Assembly: GCA_963966765.1 (NCBI GenBank)
Contig: CAXAAR010000049.1
Span: 1 to 16,369, forward strand
Length of the DNA stretch: 16,369 bases
Direction of reading: 5' to 3'
DNA from: Aequoribacter sp003520285
GTDB taxonomy: Bacteria; Pseudomonadota; Gammaproteobacteria; Pseudomonadales; Halieaceae
The translations under genes were made by a program, and so were the position numbers. Numbering within the stretch: the stretch's first letter is position 1; each line of letters begins with the position of its first letter. Shown in pieces: positions 6,237-13,564 of the stretch. Under the pieces are notes generated by a model. The model saw nothing but the letters and a program-made list of their open reading frames with translations, was not told where the DNA came from and did not search any database.

Positions 6237-8414
6237 TCAATGCGGAGCAGTCCCCTCGACCATTCCCATCTGCCACAGAATGAAAGCGAACTCTTCAGCA
6301 GTTTCCTTGAGTGAGTTCCACCTTCCTGATTGTCCACCATGGCCAGCGCCCATATTGGTTTTCATCAACAGCAAGTTGTCATCTGTTTTCAAGGCTCGTA
6401 GCTTGGCAACCCACTTAGCGGGCTCCCAATAGGTCACGCGTGGATCATTAAGCCCGGCGGTAACTAGCATCGGAGGATATGCCTTGGCCACGACTTGGTC
6501 ATAAGGCGAATAAGAGAGGATGTAGGCAAAAGCTGCTTTGTCGGTGATAGGATTACCCCATTCCTGCCATTCGCCAGGCGTCAGTGGCAGCTTCTCGTTG
6601 AGCATGGTGTTCAGCACATCCACGAAAGGAACATGGGCAACAATCGCTCCGTACTGAGCGGGGTCTTGATTGATGATGGCGCCCATTAATTTGCCACCTG
6701 CTGAGCCTCCGCTTGCAGTGACGCTGCCCTCAGCAGTGTAACCTTTGGCAATCAAACCGCGCCCGACGTCTACGAAATCGTTAAAGGTATTGGCTCGCTC
6801 GAACAGTTTACCCTGCAGATACCAGCGTCGGCCTAAATCATCGCCACCGCGAATGTGCGCGATAGCGTAGGCAAAACCGCGGTCGACCAGTGACAGCCGC
6901 GTGGTCGAGAAATAAGGTGGTGTGGCATAGGCATACGCGCCATAGGCATAAAGGTGCAATGGGCCGGGTCCATCAATCGCTGCTGTCTTGAGAATATCGG
7001 CTCGGTCCTTACGCATGACAATACTGACCGGTACCTGGGTGCCATCGCGGGCTTCGATCATTAACCGTTCGGTGACATATTGGCTGGAATCATAGCCACT
7101 CGGGATTTCCTGTTGATTGAGTTGCTCTAGAGTGCTGTTGGCAACGTGGTAATCAAAGACTGTGCGCGGTGTGATCATGCTTTGATAGGCAAGCCGCAAT
7201 TTGGTCACGGCATACTCAGGATTATTGGATAAACCCACGGTATAGCTGGCTTCGGGAAACTCAATACGCTGAGCTTTCGCGGCTGTATCATAGGTGCGCA
7301 GTTCGATCTGGTCGAGCCCATTCAGCCGTCCCTCGGTAACGAAAAAATCCTGAAATAACTGAAAGTCTGTGAGATAAAATTCGTCTGAACCGGCCACTAC
7401 AGTAGTCCATTCGTGGGGCTTCGCGAGTGTTGCTTTCGCCAGTCGGAAATTGACATGATCGTCATTGGCCATAACGAAGAGCTCGCCATCACGGATATCA
7501 ATTCGGTACTCAACGCCTTTGCTCCGAGCCTTCACGAGGATCGGTTCGGAAGTGGGGTCGGCAGCCGGGATCAGTCGAACTTCTGTGGTCTCGTTATCTC
7601 CGCTCACGATGAGTAACCAGTCCTTTTGGACGGATAGAGCTGTGCCCACGCTGAAGCTTAGGTCTTGCTCTTGATACAGCGTGACATCCTCGCTGTTGGG
7701 GGTGCCAATGACGTGCAACTTAGCTTCGAGCGTCCGCCATTCCTCGTTCGCGGGGCCGTAAACCAGAGCGGTATCATTTGCGACCCAGACTAAATCCCCT
7801 CGCAAATTCTCGAGCACATCGGGCAGGTGTTCGCCAGTGCTTAGGTTTTTAATCCGAGCGGTGTAGCGCTCCGACCCATTGGTATCCGTTGAATAGGCCA
7901 GATAACGGCCGTTTTGGCTGACCGTGGCGGCACCCAGACGAAAATACTCCAGACCTTCGGCCAACGCGTTCTCATCTAAAAGGAGCTCTGCTGCGCCCCC
8001 TTCGACTGGCTTACGCCAGTGTTTACGATACTGCGCGCCCTCTTCGAACTCACTCCAGTAAAGGTAATCACCATTCTGTTGGGGAACCGTGCTGTCGTCT
8101 TCTTTGATGCGTGCCCGCATCTCGGTGAACAGGGTCTCAATCAGTGGGGCCTGCTCGGTCATATGCGCGTCAAAGTAAGCATTCTCGGCTTTGACGTAGT
8201 CGAGCACGTCTTCATCGTCGACTATGGGATACGACTTATCATAGAGCCAGTCATAGGGATCTTCGATGGTGATGCCATGGTGGGTATAGCTGTGCGCTCT
8301 CTTCTCGGCTACGGGTGGACTGAGTTTGGCTGGGTCAGAATTTGCACTGGTCGGAGTTGAGAATAAGGCGCTGACAGCGGCGACAATGGCAATAACACTA
8401 AAAAGTTGGCTCAT
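6237..8414 (-). CDS. ptrB: Oligopeptidase B, S9 serine peptidase with signal peptide
   Basis: A 725-residue prolyl-oligopeptidase-family enzyme that cleaves short peptides, usually after Arg or Lys. A signal peptide (MSQLFSVIAIVAAVSALFSTPTSA) indicates periplasmic export, unlike the classic cytoplasmic E. coli enzyme. The mature start PPVAEKRAHSYTHHGITIEDPYDWL is the standard first block. A beta-propeller (about 110-430) and the catalytic domain follow: AHIRGGDDLGRRWY (519-532), the nucleophile S571 in GGSAGG, D657 in AGLNDPRV, H692 in GAGHGGQSG. The triad is complete. In the substrate-binding block PLTPGEWQEWGNP, Gln617 stands where I remember Glu in enteric enzymes. The start at 8414 has only a weak GCGGA upstream. 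The gene is monocistronic as seen, divergent from the crotonase gene. Confidence 0.92.
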   Translation of the reverse strand: MSQLFSVIAIVAAVSALFSTPTSANSDPAKLSPPVAEKRAHSYTHHGITIEDPYDWLYDKSYPIVDDEDVLDYVKAENAYFDAHMTEQAPLIETLFTEMRARIKEDDSTVPQQNGDYLYWSEFEEGAQYRKHWRKPVEGGAAELLLDENALAEGLEYFRLGAATVSQNGRYLAYSTDTNGSERYTARIKNLSTGEHLPDVLENLRGDLVWVANDTALVYGPANEEWRTLEAKLHVIGTPNSEDVTLYQEQDLSFSVGTALSVQKDWLLIVSGDNETTEVRLIPAADPTSEPILVKARSKGVEYRIDIRDGELFVMANDDHVNFRLAKATLAKPHEWTTVVAGSDEFYLTDFQLFQDFFVTEGRLNGLDQIELRTYDTAAKAQRIEFPEASYTVGLSNNPEYAVTKLRLAYQSMITPRTVFDYHVANSTLEQLNQQEIPSGYDSSQYVTERLMIEARDGTQVPVSIVMRKDRADILKTAAIDGPGPLHLYAYGAYAYATPPYFSTTRLSLVDRGFAYAIAHIRGGDDLGRRWYLQGKLFERANTFNDFVDVGRGLIAKGYTAEGSVTASGGSAGGKLMGAIINQDPAQYGAIVAHVPFVDVLNTMLNEKLPLTPGEWQEWGNPITDKAAFAYILSYSPYDQVVAKAYPPMLVTAGLNDPRVTYWEPAKWVAKLRALKTDDNLLLMKTNMGAGHGGQSGRWNSLKETAEEFAFILWQMGMVEGTAPH

Positions 8415-8759
8415 GATTCCGCAGTCTCTGTTGTTGGGTTCGGATTAGGAGGCGATAGGGTTTGCCCAGATTGTTGATCCGGTTTCGGGGGAGTTTACGC
8501 AACTTGCTGTTGCTTAGGCAATTGGTAAGTGGTTAGTGAGTCTAAGAATGAGATGCGATTTGATGGGTATTCCGCACGCATTGCTTGTACATCCTTTCCC
8601 TGTACATCGAGGCCACATGCATAGCACACGCTGTCAAGTTGGAGTATCTTATCTATCAAAGGGGCACTCGCTGCGGCACTGCATCAGGCGCTTGTTGCAA
8701 CGACCCAAGTCCAATCTCGATCAGTAGTTGCTAAGTAAACATCTCGAAGGATTTAGTCT
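8415..8759. other. Divergent intergenic region between oligopeptidase B and the crotonase gene
   Basis: No credible gene is seen in these 345 bases. A direct repeat TGTACATC occurs at 8586-8593 and 8601-8608, a 15-base period. For the plus strand, CTGTCA (8631-8636), 17 bases, then TATCAA (8654-8659) is a moderate promoter (four of six bases in each box), which would give a leader of roughly 95 bases before the GTG at 8760. For the minus strand no convincing promoter was found. Confidence 0.3.
8747..8751 (+). promoter_or_regulatory. Ribosome-binding site supporting a GTG start
   Basis: AAGGA sits eight bases before GTG 8760. No ATG in this frame lies close enough to the site, so the GTG is taken as the start of the crotonase gene. 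Confidence 0.7.
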
Positions 8760-9578
8760 GTGAGTAAAGCCAATAATACGATACCTATCCGTGTAGAGTA
8801 CCGCGATCAAATTGCTACCGTCAGCCTGTGTCGATCGGATGCGCGGAATGCTCTGAGTTCGAGCATGTTGCAAAAGCTCCATGACATTGCGCGAGATCTG
8901 CAAGATGATTACGAGACTCGAGCAGTCGTATTACGCAGCGAAGGTGATACTTTTAGTGTCGGCGCCGACTTGAATGAAATTAGCTCGAATGGCCTCGCTG
9001 AAGAAAAGCCTCCTGCGACAATGCTGCAGTTGCGCAGAACAGCCGAATTCGGCGCAAAGCTGATGCAGGCGGTTGCTGATATCCCCCAGCCTGTCATTTG
9101 TGCTATCCAAGGTATTTCCACCGGTGGCGCGACCTGCATAGCATCTGCTTGTGACTTCAGAATCGCGAGCCGAGATGCTCGCATGGGTTATGGCGAAGTG
9201 AAGCTCGGCATGAACTTGATGTGGAACGCTGTGCCGACCTGCATTCATTTGGTGGGGCCTTCACGGGCTAAACAAATGATCATGACGGGACGATTGATGC
9301 CGGCTGATACTCTCGAGCGTTGGGGGTTTATCGATGAGGTCTGCGAGCGTGATCAACTTGATGATCGCGCTCAGGAGTGGGCAAAAGAGTATGCCGCGCT
9401 TCCCCCGAATGCAGTGCAAATGATCAAGCGAAGCATTAACAGAGTCTCTGGGGCGCTAGATCAGGCGCTGATGCATGCTGACTCTGATCAATGGTTGCTG
9501 GCGACCAAGAGTGAGGATTTTAAAGAAGCGGTCACGGCATTCATGGATAAACGGGATCCTAATTTCACAGGCAACTAA
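8760..9578 (+). CDS. Enoyl-CoA hydratase/isomerase (crotonase) family protein with one catalytic Glu missing
   Basis: A 272-residue cytoplasmic crotonase-fold enzyme acting on an acyl-CoA thioester. Visible parts: ATVSLCRSDARNALS (about 19-33), the CoA and oxyanion-hole motif FSVGADL (65-71), AIQGISTGGATCIASACD (115-132) and MGYGEVKLGMNL (142-153), then the C-terminal helices with VQMIKRSINR. In hydratases the GGG-x-E motif supplies the first catalytic Glu; here the aligned residue is Cys126. The second Glu is kept as E146. Isomerases of the family work with that one Glu, so a hydratase role is doubtful and isomerase or another acyl-CoA reaction is more likely. No other beta-oxidation gene is near. 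The start is GTG, with AAGGA ahead. The DUF1330-like gene lies 193 bases downstream on the same strand. Confidence 0.88.
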   Translation: MSKANNTIPIRVEYRDQIATVSLCRSDARNALSSSMLQKLHDIARDLQDDYETRAVVLRSEGDTFSVGADLNEISSNGLAEEKPPATMLQLRRTAEFGAKLMQAVADIPQPVICAIQGISTGGATCIASACDFRIASRDARMGYGEVKLGMNLMWNAVPTCIHLVGPSRAKQMIMTGRLMPADTLERWGFIDEVCERDQLDDRAQEWAKEYAALPPNAVQMIKRSINRVSGALDQALMHADSDQWLLATKSEDFKEAVTAFMDKRDPNFTGN

Positions 9579-9758
9579 AGCGCATCGATGAGCCAATTTA
9601 GCGATTCTTTTGGACCAGTAACGAGCGTGATCAGAGCGCAGGGTATCGCAAGTCGTGCACTGCAGCGAGAGCGCTCATTCGCTTCACCCAACATCACCTC
9701 AGGCTGAGTGACGAACGGCAACAGTGACTCTGACCTGCCAATCCCAACAGAGTCTATT

Positions 9759-9763
9759 AGGAG
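9759..9763 (+). promoter_or_regulatory. Strong ribosome-binding site fixing the start of the DUF1330-like gene
   Basis: AGGAG lies eight bases before ATG 9772. The open frame extends upstream to 9724, but that portion lacks a site of its own and runs through this motif, so translation should begin at 9772. Confidence 0.75.
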
Positions 9764-9771
9764 AATATATT

Positions 9772-10203
9772 ATGGAAGTCAAAAATAGTGTGATACCCAA
9801 TGCAGAGCAAATAGCCGGTTTTCAGCAGCCAGGGCCAGAGCCAATCTATATGGTCAACTTATTAAAATTCAGAGAGAAAGCAGTTTACCCAGATGGACGT
9901 GAAACAACACTCACCGGGCGTGAAGCTTACGATATTTATGGTGCTGCAGTCTCTGAGTTGCTGAAAGAATTTGGTGGCGAGGCGGTTTTCGCGGCGGATG
10001 TTGAGCGTTTAATGCTCGGTGAAGTTGAAGAGCTGTGGGATGAGGTGGCCATCGCGATGTATCCGTCTCGTGACGCAATGCTCCAAATGATGATCTCACC
10101 CAAAATGCAAGAGATCTCGATACACCGAACTGCAGGTCTTGCGGGGCAGCTTAATATCGAGACGGGCAAGGCGCACGGTGCGTTGGTGGATGTCAGTCAA
10201 TAA
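9772..10203 (+). CDS. DUF1330-like small protein, ferredoxin-like dimeric alpha-beta barrel fold
   Basis: A 143-residue soluble protein with no signal or membrane segment. The strand PIYMVNLLKFREKA (about 24-37) followed by TGREAYDIYGAAVSELLKEFGGEAVFAADVERLMLGEVEELWDEVAIAMYPSRDAMLQMM matches the usual layout of DUF1330 and related dimeric alpha-beta barrel proteins: strand, helix with a conserved Tyr, a Gly-Gly turn, strand, and a final helix that starts Y/F-P-S-R-x-A. The biochemical role of such proteins is mostly unknown. It is somewhat longer than typical DUF1330 members (about 95-100 residues), with extra residues at both ends. It follows the crotonase gene after 193 bases, so a shared transcript is possible but not shown. 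Confidence 0.75.
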   Translation: MEVKNSVIPNAEQIAGFQQPGPEPIYMVNLLKFREKAVYPDGRETTLTGREAYDIYGAAVSELLKEFGGEAVFAADVERLMLGEVEELWDEVAIAMYPSRDAMLQMMISPKMQEISIHRTAGLAGQLNIETGKAHGALVDVSQ

Positions 10204-10212
10204 AAGTGATTT

Positions 10213-10234
10213 CCGCTCCTTCGGTGGTATTTTT
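10213..10234 (+). terminator. Weak possible terminator after the DUF1330-like gene
   Basis: CCGCT (10213-10217) can pair with GGTGG (10223-10227) using two G-U wobbles, loop CCTTC, followed shortly by TATTTTT. The stem is short, so this is tentative. Confidence 0.3.
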
Positions 10235-10326
10235 GTCTCTTAGGGGCAGGTCACACCGAGGCGATCTTCGATTATCTCTCTCTCGGCCGAATCGGTGAGA
10301 CTCTCAAAGTAAATACCCTAATAGCT

Positions 10327-10343
10327 CGACACGACAAGTGTCG
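10327..10343. repeat. Small inverted repeat CGACAC/GTGTCG
   Basis: CGACAC (10327-10332) and GTGTCG (10338-10343) are perfect inverses with loop GACAA. It lies about 50 bases upstream of the -35 of the XRE operon promoter. It may be a regulator site or a transcript hairpin; no T run follows. Confidence 0.3.
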
Positions 10344-10389
10344 CTTGAAACGTTCTGGCGAGACCCGGAATCGAAAATGTTATTATTTA

Positions 10390-10417
10390 TTGACTTAATG
10401 TTAAAAATTATTAACAT
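10390..10417 (+). promoter_or_regulatory. Sigma-70 promoter of the membrane-protein/XRE operon
   Basis: TTGACT (10390-10395), a 16-base spacer, and TAACAT (10412-10417). The -35 matches five of six bases, the -10 four of six. The leader to ATG 10450 would be about 25 bases and carries the ribosome-binding site CGGAG. Confidence 0.6.
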
Positions 10418-10418
10418 T
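10397..10418. promoter_or_regulatory. Operator candidate: perfect 8-base inverted repeat inside the promoter
   Basis: AATGTTAA (10397-10404) and TTAACATT (10411-10418) are exact inverses six bases apart, covering the spacer and the -10. A dimer of the XRE-type regulator encoded two genes on would block the polymerase if bound here, giving autoregulation. The symmetry and position are seen; the ligand protein is inferred. Confidence 0.55.
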
Positions 10419-10449
10419 GCTTCAGATTTTATTCATACGGAGATAACTG

Positions 10450-10872
10450 ATGTCATTTCGTGAGAAAATTCACTGGGTCGCTCTTGTCAGCCTCATACTG
10501 GGATTCGGTTGGTATTTCACGTCTTACCCTTGGGCTGAGGCCAATACCCTTGACGGAATGCTGACCTCTGTCTGGATGCTGATTCCGACGACTCTCATTT
10601 TTTTGGTGCCGATGGTGATCGGATCTGTTTGGTTTGCTATCCGCACACCAAAAGAAGCCAATCTAAAGGAAGATGAGCGCGAAAAAATGATCCATCTAAA
10701 AGGAACTCACGCAGCATATTATCCTTTGGTCATTGGAGTCTGGGCCAATATTTTTGGACTCATCAACGGCCTAAACTATGGGTGGTCGGTTAATATTCTG
10801 ATGGCGACCTTGGTGTCGGCAGAATTGGTGCGTGTGGGTGCGCAGCTTTATCTTTACCGGCGCGGTTACTGA
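10450..10872 (+). CDS. Four-helix membrane protein co-encoded with an XRE regulator (DUF2178-like)
   Basis: A 140-residue inner-membrane protein with four predicted helices (about 7-24, 42-64, 86-107, 112-136). Between helices two and three is a charged cytoplasmic motif, KEDEREKMIHLKG (about 73-85). The DER-x3-I-x2-K pattern recalls small membrane proteins of the DUF2178 type that pair with XRE regulators in both bacteria and archaea. No transport or enzyme motif is recognised, so function is unknown. The start is supported by CGGAG seven bases ahead. The stop is 3 bases from the regulator start, making translational coupling likely. Confidence 0.75.
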   Translation: MSFREKIHWVALVSLILGFGWYFTSYPWAEANTLDGMLTSVWMLIPTTLIFLVPMVIGSVWFAIRTPKEANLKEDEREKMIHLKGTHAAYYPLVIGVWANIFGLINGLNYGWSVNILMATLVSAELVRVGAQLYLYRRGY

Positions 10873-10875
10873 CCG

Positions 10876-11091
10876 ATGGCTCAGGCTCCCTTAACCAACA
10901 ATATTAAAACGTTACGATTTTTGGCAGACGAAATGACGCAAGCCGATCTGGGCGACAGAGTGGGCGTCACGCGCCAGACTATTGCTGCCATCGAGCAGGG
11001 CAAATACTCGCCCTCGCTTGAGGTTGCCTTTCGGATCGCCCATGTCTTTGGCAAGCCATTGGAAGAGGTTTTTCACTGGCAGGTCGATTGA
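10876..11091 (+). CDS. Small XRE/Cro-type helix-turn-helix transcriptional regulator
   Basis: A 71-residue protein made of little more than one DNA-binding domain. The helix-turn-helix is TQADLGDRVGVTRQTIAAIEQGKYSPSLEVAFRIAHVFGKPLEEVFHW, with the recognition helix at about 32-43. The match is textbook. Single-domain regulators of this class (as in YozG-like proteins) usually bind as dimers to short palindromes. The gene starts 3 bases after the stop of the membrane protein and has no clear ribosome-binding site of its own, so it should be translated by coupling. The palindrome in the promoter at 10397-10418 is the obvious candidate target. Confidence 0.92.
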   Translation: MAQAPLTNNIKTLRFLADEMTQADLGDRVGVTRQTIAAIEQGKYSPSLEVAFRIAHVFGKPLEEVFHWQVD

Positions 11092-11146
11092 GGACTGCGC
11101 CTTACCTCATGCACTTTCATACCGTCGTATGGCTCATTTGTCGTAT

Positions 11147-12343
11147 TTATTGAGCCGCATCGAAGGCGGCTTGAATCGCGGGTATCGCCTGTCCGATGAA
11201 GAACTCAGGTGGGGCACCTGCGTCTCGATCACTGTAATCATCAATCGCCATGTAGCCACCAATACCTCGGTTGACATCAATAAAACTGACGGCGCCAAAA
11301 GCTCCAGGATCTGTCAATACGCCAGGGTTCTCCGTACTTATCCACCAGCCCATACCATACGGAGTTGGATTTGTTTCGACGACACCGCCGCGGTCCACTT
11401 GCATGCTCGCGATGGCTTCCTCGCTGAGCACTCGGGTATCCCCGCAGAATCCACCATTCAAGTGAACTTGCAGGAGCTTAGCGTAGTCGGCGAGGTTGGT
11501 GATTGCTCCACCTTCGACGTTAGGGTTGCTGGTTCCCGCCAGGCTATCCGGCGAGCCGGTAAACGCTTGTGGGTCTTCCCACGGGTTTCCGAAGGTGAAG
11601 ACTTCAAGCTCGCAGGGCGTGCCAAGATATCGATCCACCAGTTGATTCCATGTGGCATTAGCCGCAATCGATGCGGTTACGCCGGCAATCTGCCACTGAC
11701 TGCCGCCGTAGTCGAAGACACTGCCAGCCGCTTGCGATGTGGGCAATTCATTTTGAACCAAGGCTTGCCCACAGATCTCAAAATCAACGAAAGCTTGTGA
11801 ACTGAATTGGCACAGGTGGTTGAAATCTTCTAGGGTTGGTCCGGTGGGCGAACCGTATTGTGCGAGAAGCCTGAGGCCGGGAATCCCAGAGGTGTTGCTG
11901 ACCAGTTGTTCAACGGTTCGATCTGCATAAACCCCGTCATAGGGCAGGTGGGTGCTTACCGGCTCGCTCATTGAGAAGCTAACGTTTGGATCATCTTGAA
12001 GCGCCATCGTAGTCATTACTGCGGGCACTTTGCTGGTTGAGGCCAGCATAACAACGGTGTCAGCCGTGTGATCGCCAAATACGCCTTGGTGGAGAATGCC
12101 TTCGGCATCGACCAGTACATAACTGATGCCGTCGAATACTTCGTTGCCATCAATAAAGCTCTGAAACGAGGCGTCGACTTCGGTAAAGTCCGGTCCAGAG
12201 GGTGGGGTGGTCGTTGAGCCGCCACCAGAGGCATTGTCGGCTACCATTGCCGCTGCAGGGGAGCTGCTGTCGCCCCCGCAAGCAGCCAGGAGTGCGGTGA
12301 GCGAAATGATCAAACTGCGGCGCGCAAGACGATGTATTAGCAT
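11147..12343 (-). CDS. Lipoprotein of the serine beta-lactamase/class C esterase fold
   Basis: A 398-residue envelope lipoprotein. The N-terminus MLIHRLARRSLIISLTALLAAC has a lipobox LAAC with lipidated Cys22, then a flexible Gly/Ser/Thr/Pro linker (about 23-50). The catalytic domain shows the S-x-x-K motif as STSK (S102, K105), the region VEQLVSNTSGIPGL (about 144-158) and a Y-x-x motif at DYGGSQW (Y212), in place of the class C Y-x-N. The third motif is not a clean KTG or HTG; GAFGAVSF (348-355) lies where it would fall. This points to an esterase or peptidase-like relative rather than an antibiotic-resistance enzyme. GGTGAG precedes the start by a few bases. Monocistronic as seen; its stop is 55 bases from that of the convergent XRE gene. 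Confidence 0.87.
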   Translation of the reverse strand: MLIHRLARRSLIISLTALLAACGGDSSSPAAAMVADNASGGGSTTTPPSGPDFTEVDASFQSFIDGNEVFDGISYVLVDAEGILHQGVFGDHTADTVVMLASTSKVPAVMTTMALQDDPNVSFSMSEPVSTHLPYDGVYADRTVEQLVSNTSGIPGLRLLAQYGSPTGPTLEDFNHLCQFSSQAFVDFEICGQALVQNELPTSQAAGSVFDYGGSQWQIAGVTASIAANATWNQLVDRYLGTPCELEVFTFGNPWEDPQAFTGSPDSLAGTSNPNVEGGAITNLADYAKLLQVHLNGGFCGDTRVLSEEAIASMQVDRGGVVETNPTPYGMGWWISTENPGVLTDPGAFGAVSFIDVNRGIGGYMAIDDYSDRDAGAPPEFFIGQAIPAIQAAFDAAQ

Positions 12344-12378
12344 GGACTCACCACAGATATTAATTTTATTATTGTATT

Positions 12379-12407
12379 ACCATACCTAGGCTCCAGAGAT
12401 CCTGCAA
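12379..12407 (-). promoter_or_regulatory. Candidate promoter of the beta-lactamase-fold lipoprotein gene
   Basis: On the minus strand TTGCAG (12407-12402), a 17-base spacer, and TATGGT (12384-12379). Four of six bases match in each box. The leader would be about 30 bases and is A/T-rich. Confidence 0.4.
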
Positions 12408-12427
12408 GTCCGGAGTTTTTGACTTGC
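12404..12427. repeat. Inverted repeat overlapping the candidate -35
   Basis: GCAAGTC (12404-12410) and GACTTGC (12421-12427) are exact inverses with a 10-base loop. The left arm overlaps the -35 of the lipoprotein promoter, so it may be a regulator site. There is no T run on either strand at the correct place for a terminator. Confidence 0.35.
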
Positions 12428-12484
12428 CCCGTCATCTTTTTTGGCTCAGTGATCTGAGGGCGTCCGAGGGCTGCGTGCGATCCC

Positions 12485-12947
12485 CTACTGCAGATCCTTT
12501 ACCATCGACACCCTGTCCTTTAGTCCGGCATCACGTTCGTTGTCGAGAATTGTTCTAATGACTCCAGGTGTGTTGCCGTAGTCCAGCGTCGTAAACTCAA
12601 GCTTTCTATAAAAGGGCGTATTCCAAGGTACGCTCGAAAATGTGGTCAGTGCGGCTACACTAAAACCGCGTTGCCGGGCGGCTACTAAGGCGGTGCTTAT
12701 TAACGCTCTTCCCAAAACCCTGTTGCTGATGATGCCGATGCACATCCATTTCCTTGATAAAAATTATCGCATCGAGCACGGACAGCAGAATGAAGCCCAC
12801 TGGCGAATCATTCGACTCAACCGCCACCCACAGCAGCTCATTTTTCATTCCATCATGCAGTGCATCGAGTGACATAGTGTGGCCGGAAAGACCAGGAGGC
12901 AATAGATTTGCGAGAGAGCGGGAGTGTCTCGTGGTGCGCAGACGCAT
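12485..12947 (-). pseudogene. GNAT-family N-acetyltransferase interrupted by a single-base frameshift
   Basis: The first frame, from ATG 12947, gives MRLRTTRHSRSLANLLPP and continues to IIFIKEMDVHRHHQQQGFG, the acetyl-CoA binding motif A (Q-x-x-G-x-G). It then loses sense. The second frame resumes exactly there with RALISTALVAARQRGF and runs to TTFSSVPWNTPFYRKLEF and a TAG at 12485. Removing one base in the stretch around 12709-12713 (GGGAAG on the minus strand) joins both into a normal protein of about 153 residues. The gene is therefore either a recent pseudogene or carries a sequencing error. The family would acetylate a small amine or amino acid substrate. An upstream extension of this frame to 13163 overlaps the TetR remnant and is not part of the family. 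Confidence 0.75.
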
Positions 12948-12977
12948 CACTTCCCAACTCGGGAGAGCTGGCTTATT

Positions 12978-13388
12978 GTGAGTGTCAGAGAGATCGTTAA
13001 TCGCTATCAGTTTGATCTTATGCATCAGGATCGCCGCGAGTTGACGCCACATGCTTTCTTCGATTTTTTGTGGGATGCCACCTTCAACGATTCCCTGCTT
13101 ACCTGTTGGGTCGAGGCAATGGTGGCCGCACGCACGGATCCGGTCTTGAAGCAGCAAGTACAAATTACCGATGCCGCTGCGATCGCTGCGATGAAGTCAA
13201 TAGGTGTCGAATGCGCTTCAGGTTCAGGGTTTGTAGCCACACCGGATCATATTTCTGATATCGTCGAGCTCACGGTCTATCTTCTTCGCGGCATGAAGGT
13301 GCAAGATTGCTTAAACGCCAATAGCGAGGAGCGGAAACGACTTTTCCAGATTTGGAAGTGTCTGATTGTGGAGTGTCCGTCGAAATAA
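12978..13388 (+). pseudogene. TetR-family regulator remnant lacking the DNA-binding domain
   Basis: The open frame keeps the ligand-binding half of a TetR-type regulator: HAFFDFLWDATFNDSLLTCW, VEAMVAARTDPVLKQQV, then helices up to FQIWKCLIVECPSK. The pattern D-x-L-W, a short loop, A-W-x-E and AARTDP is characteristic of one group of TetR C-terminal domains. The N-terminal helix-turn-helix of about 50 residues is absent; none of the plus-strand frames upstream encodes one, and the sequence there is the opposite-strand GNAT gene. Possible starts are GTG 12978 or ATG 13020, neither with a convincing ribosome-binding site. The most likely reading is a 5'-truncated gene; a small separate ligand-binding protein cannot be excluded. 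Confidence 0.6.
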
Positions 13389-13456
13389 CAGTCGGCTCAC
13401 ATAGATATTTTGTATGAGGCGCTTGGCTGTCGCGCTCCCACCTTTGGCGCTCCTGT

Positions 13457-13486
13457 GACCACATTCCTCCAAAGTCGGAATGTGTC
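13457..13486. repeat. 30-base intergenic repeat, copy A
   Basis: The element begins GACCACATTCC and ends GTCGGAATGTGTC, with six variable bases between. ACATTCC (13461-13467) pairs with GGAATGT (13477-13483), and the stem extends with GAC/GTC across one bulged C. The other copy at 16247-16276 has the same orientation and identical arms. It lies 125 bases beyond the stop of the second TonB receptor. Confidence 0.75.
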
Positions 13487-13564
13487 TGTTGGTGGGTTGA
13501 CTCACTGGGTCAGTTGAATCTTCGGATGGGTGAAAATTATGGGTTAGATGCCCACCGGGGATAT

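Noticed and set aside
8536..8727. 63-codon plus-strand open frame upstream of the crotonase gene
   Set aside because: It has no ribosome-binding site or family resemblance, its codon use is irregular, and it lies over the likely promoter region.
10397..10418. Fur box
   Set aside because: The site is A/T-rich and palindromic but lacks the GATAAT hexamer repeats; the neighbouring XRE regulator explains it better.
10982..11800. Long plus-strand open frame of 272 codons overlapping the XRE gene and the lipoprotein gene
   Set aside because: It is antisense to the beta-lactamase-fold gene and overlaps the regulator in another frame; the translation has no recognisable domain and is explained by codon bias on the opposite strand.
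12700..12720. Programmed ribosomal frameshift in the GNAT gene
   Set aside because: Restoring the frame needs a +1 shift, there is no rare or stop codon at the junction, and this family is not known for recoding.
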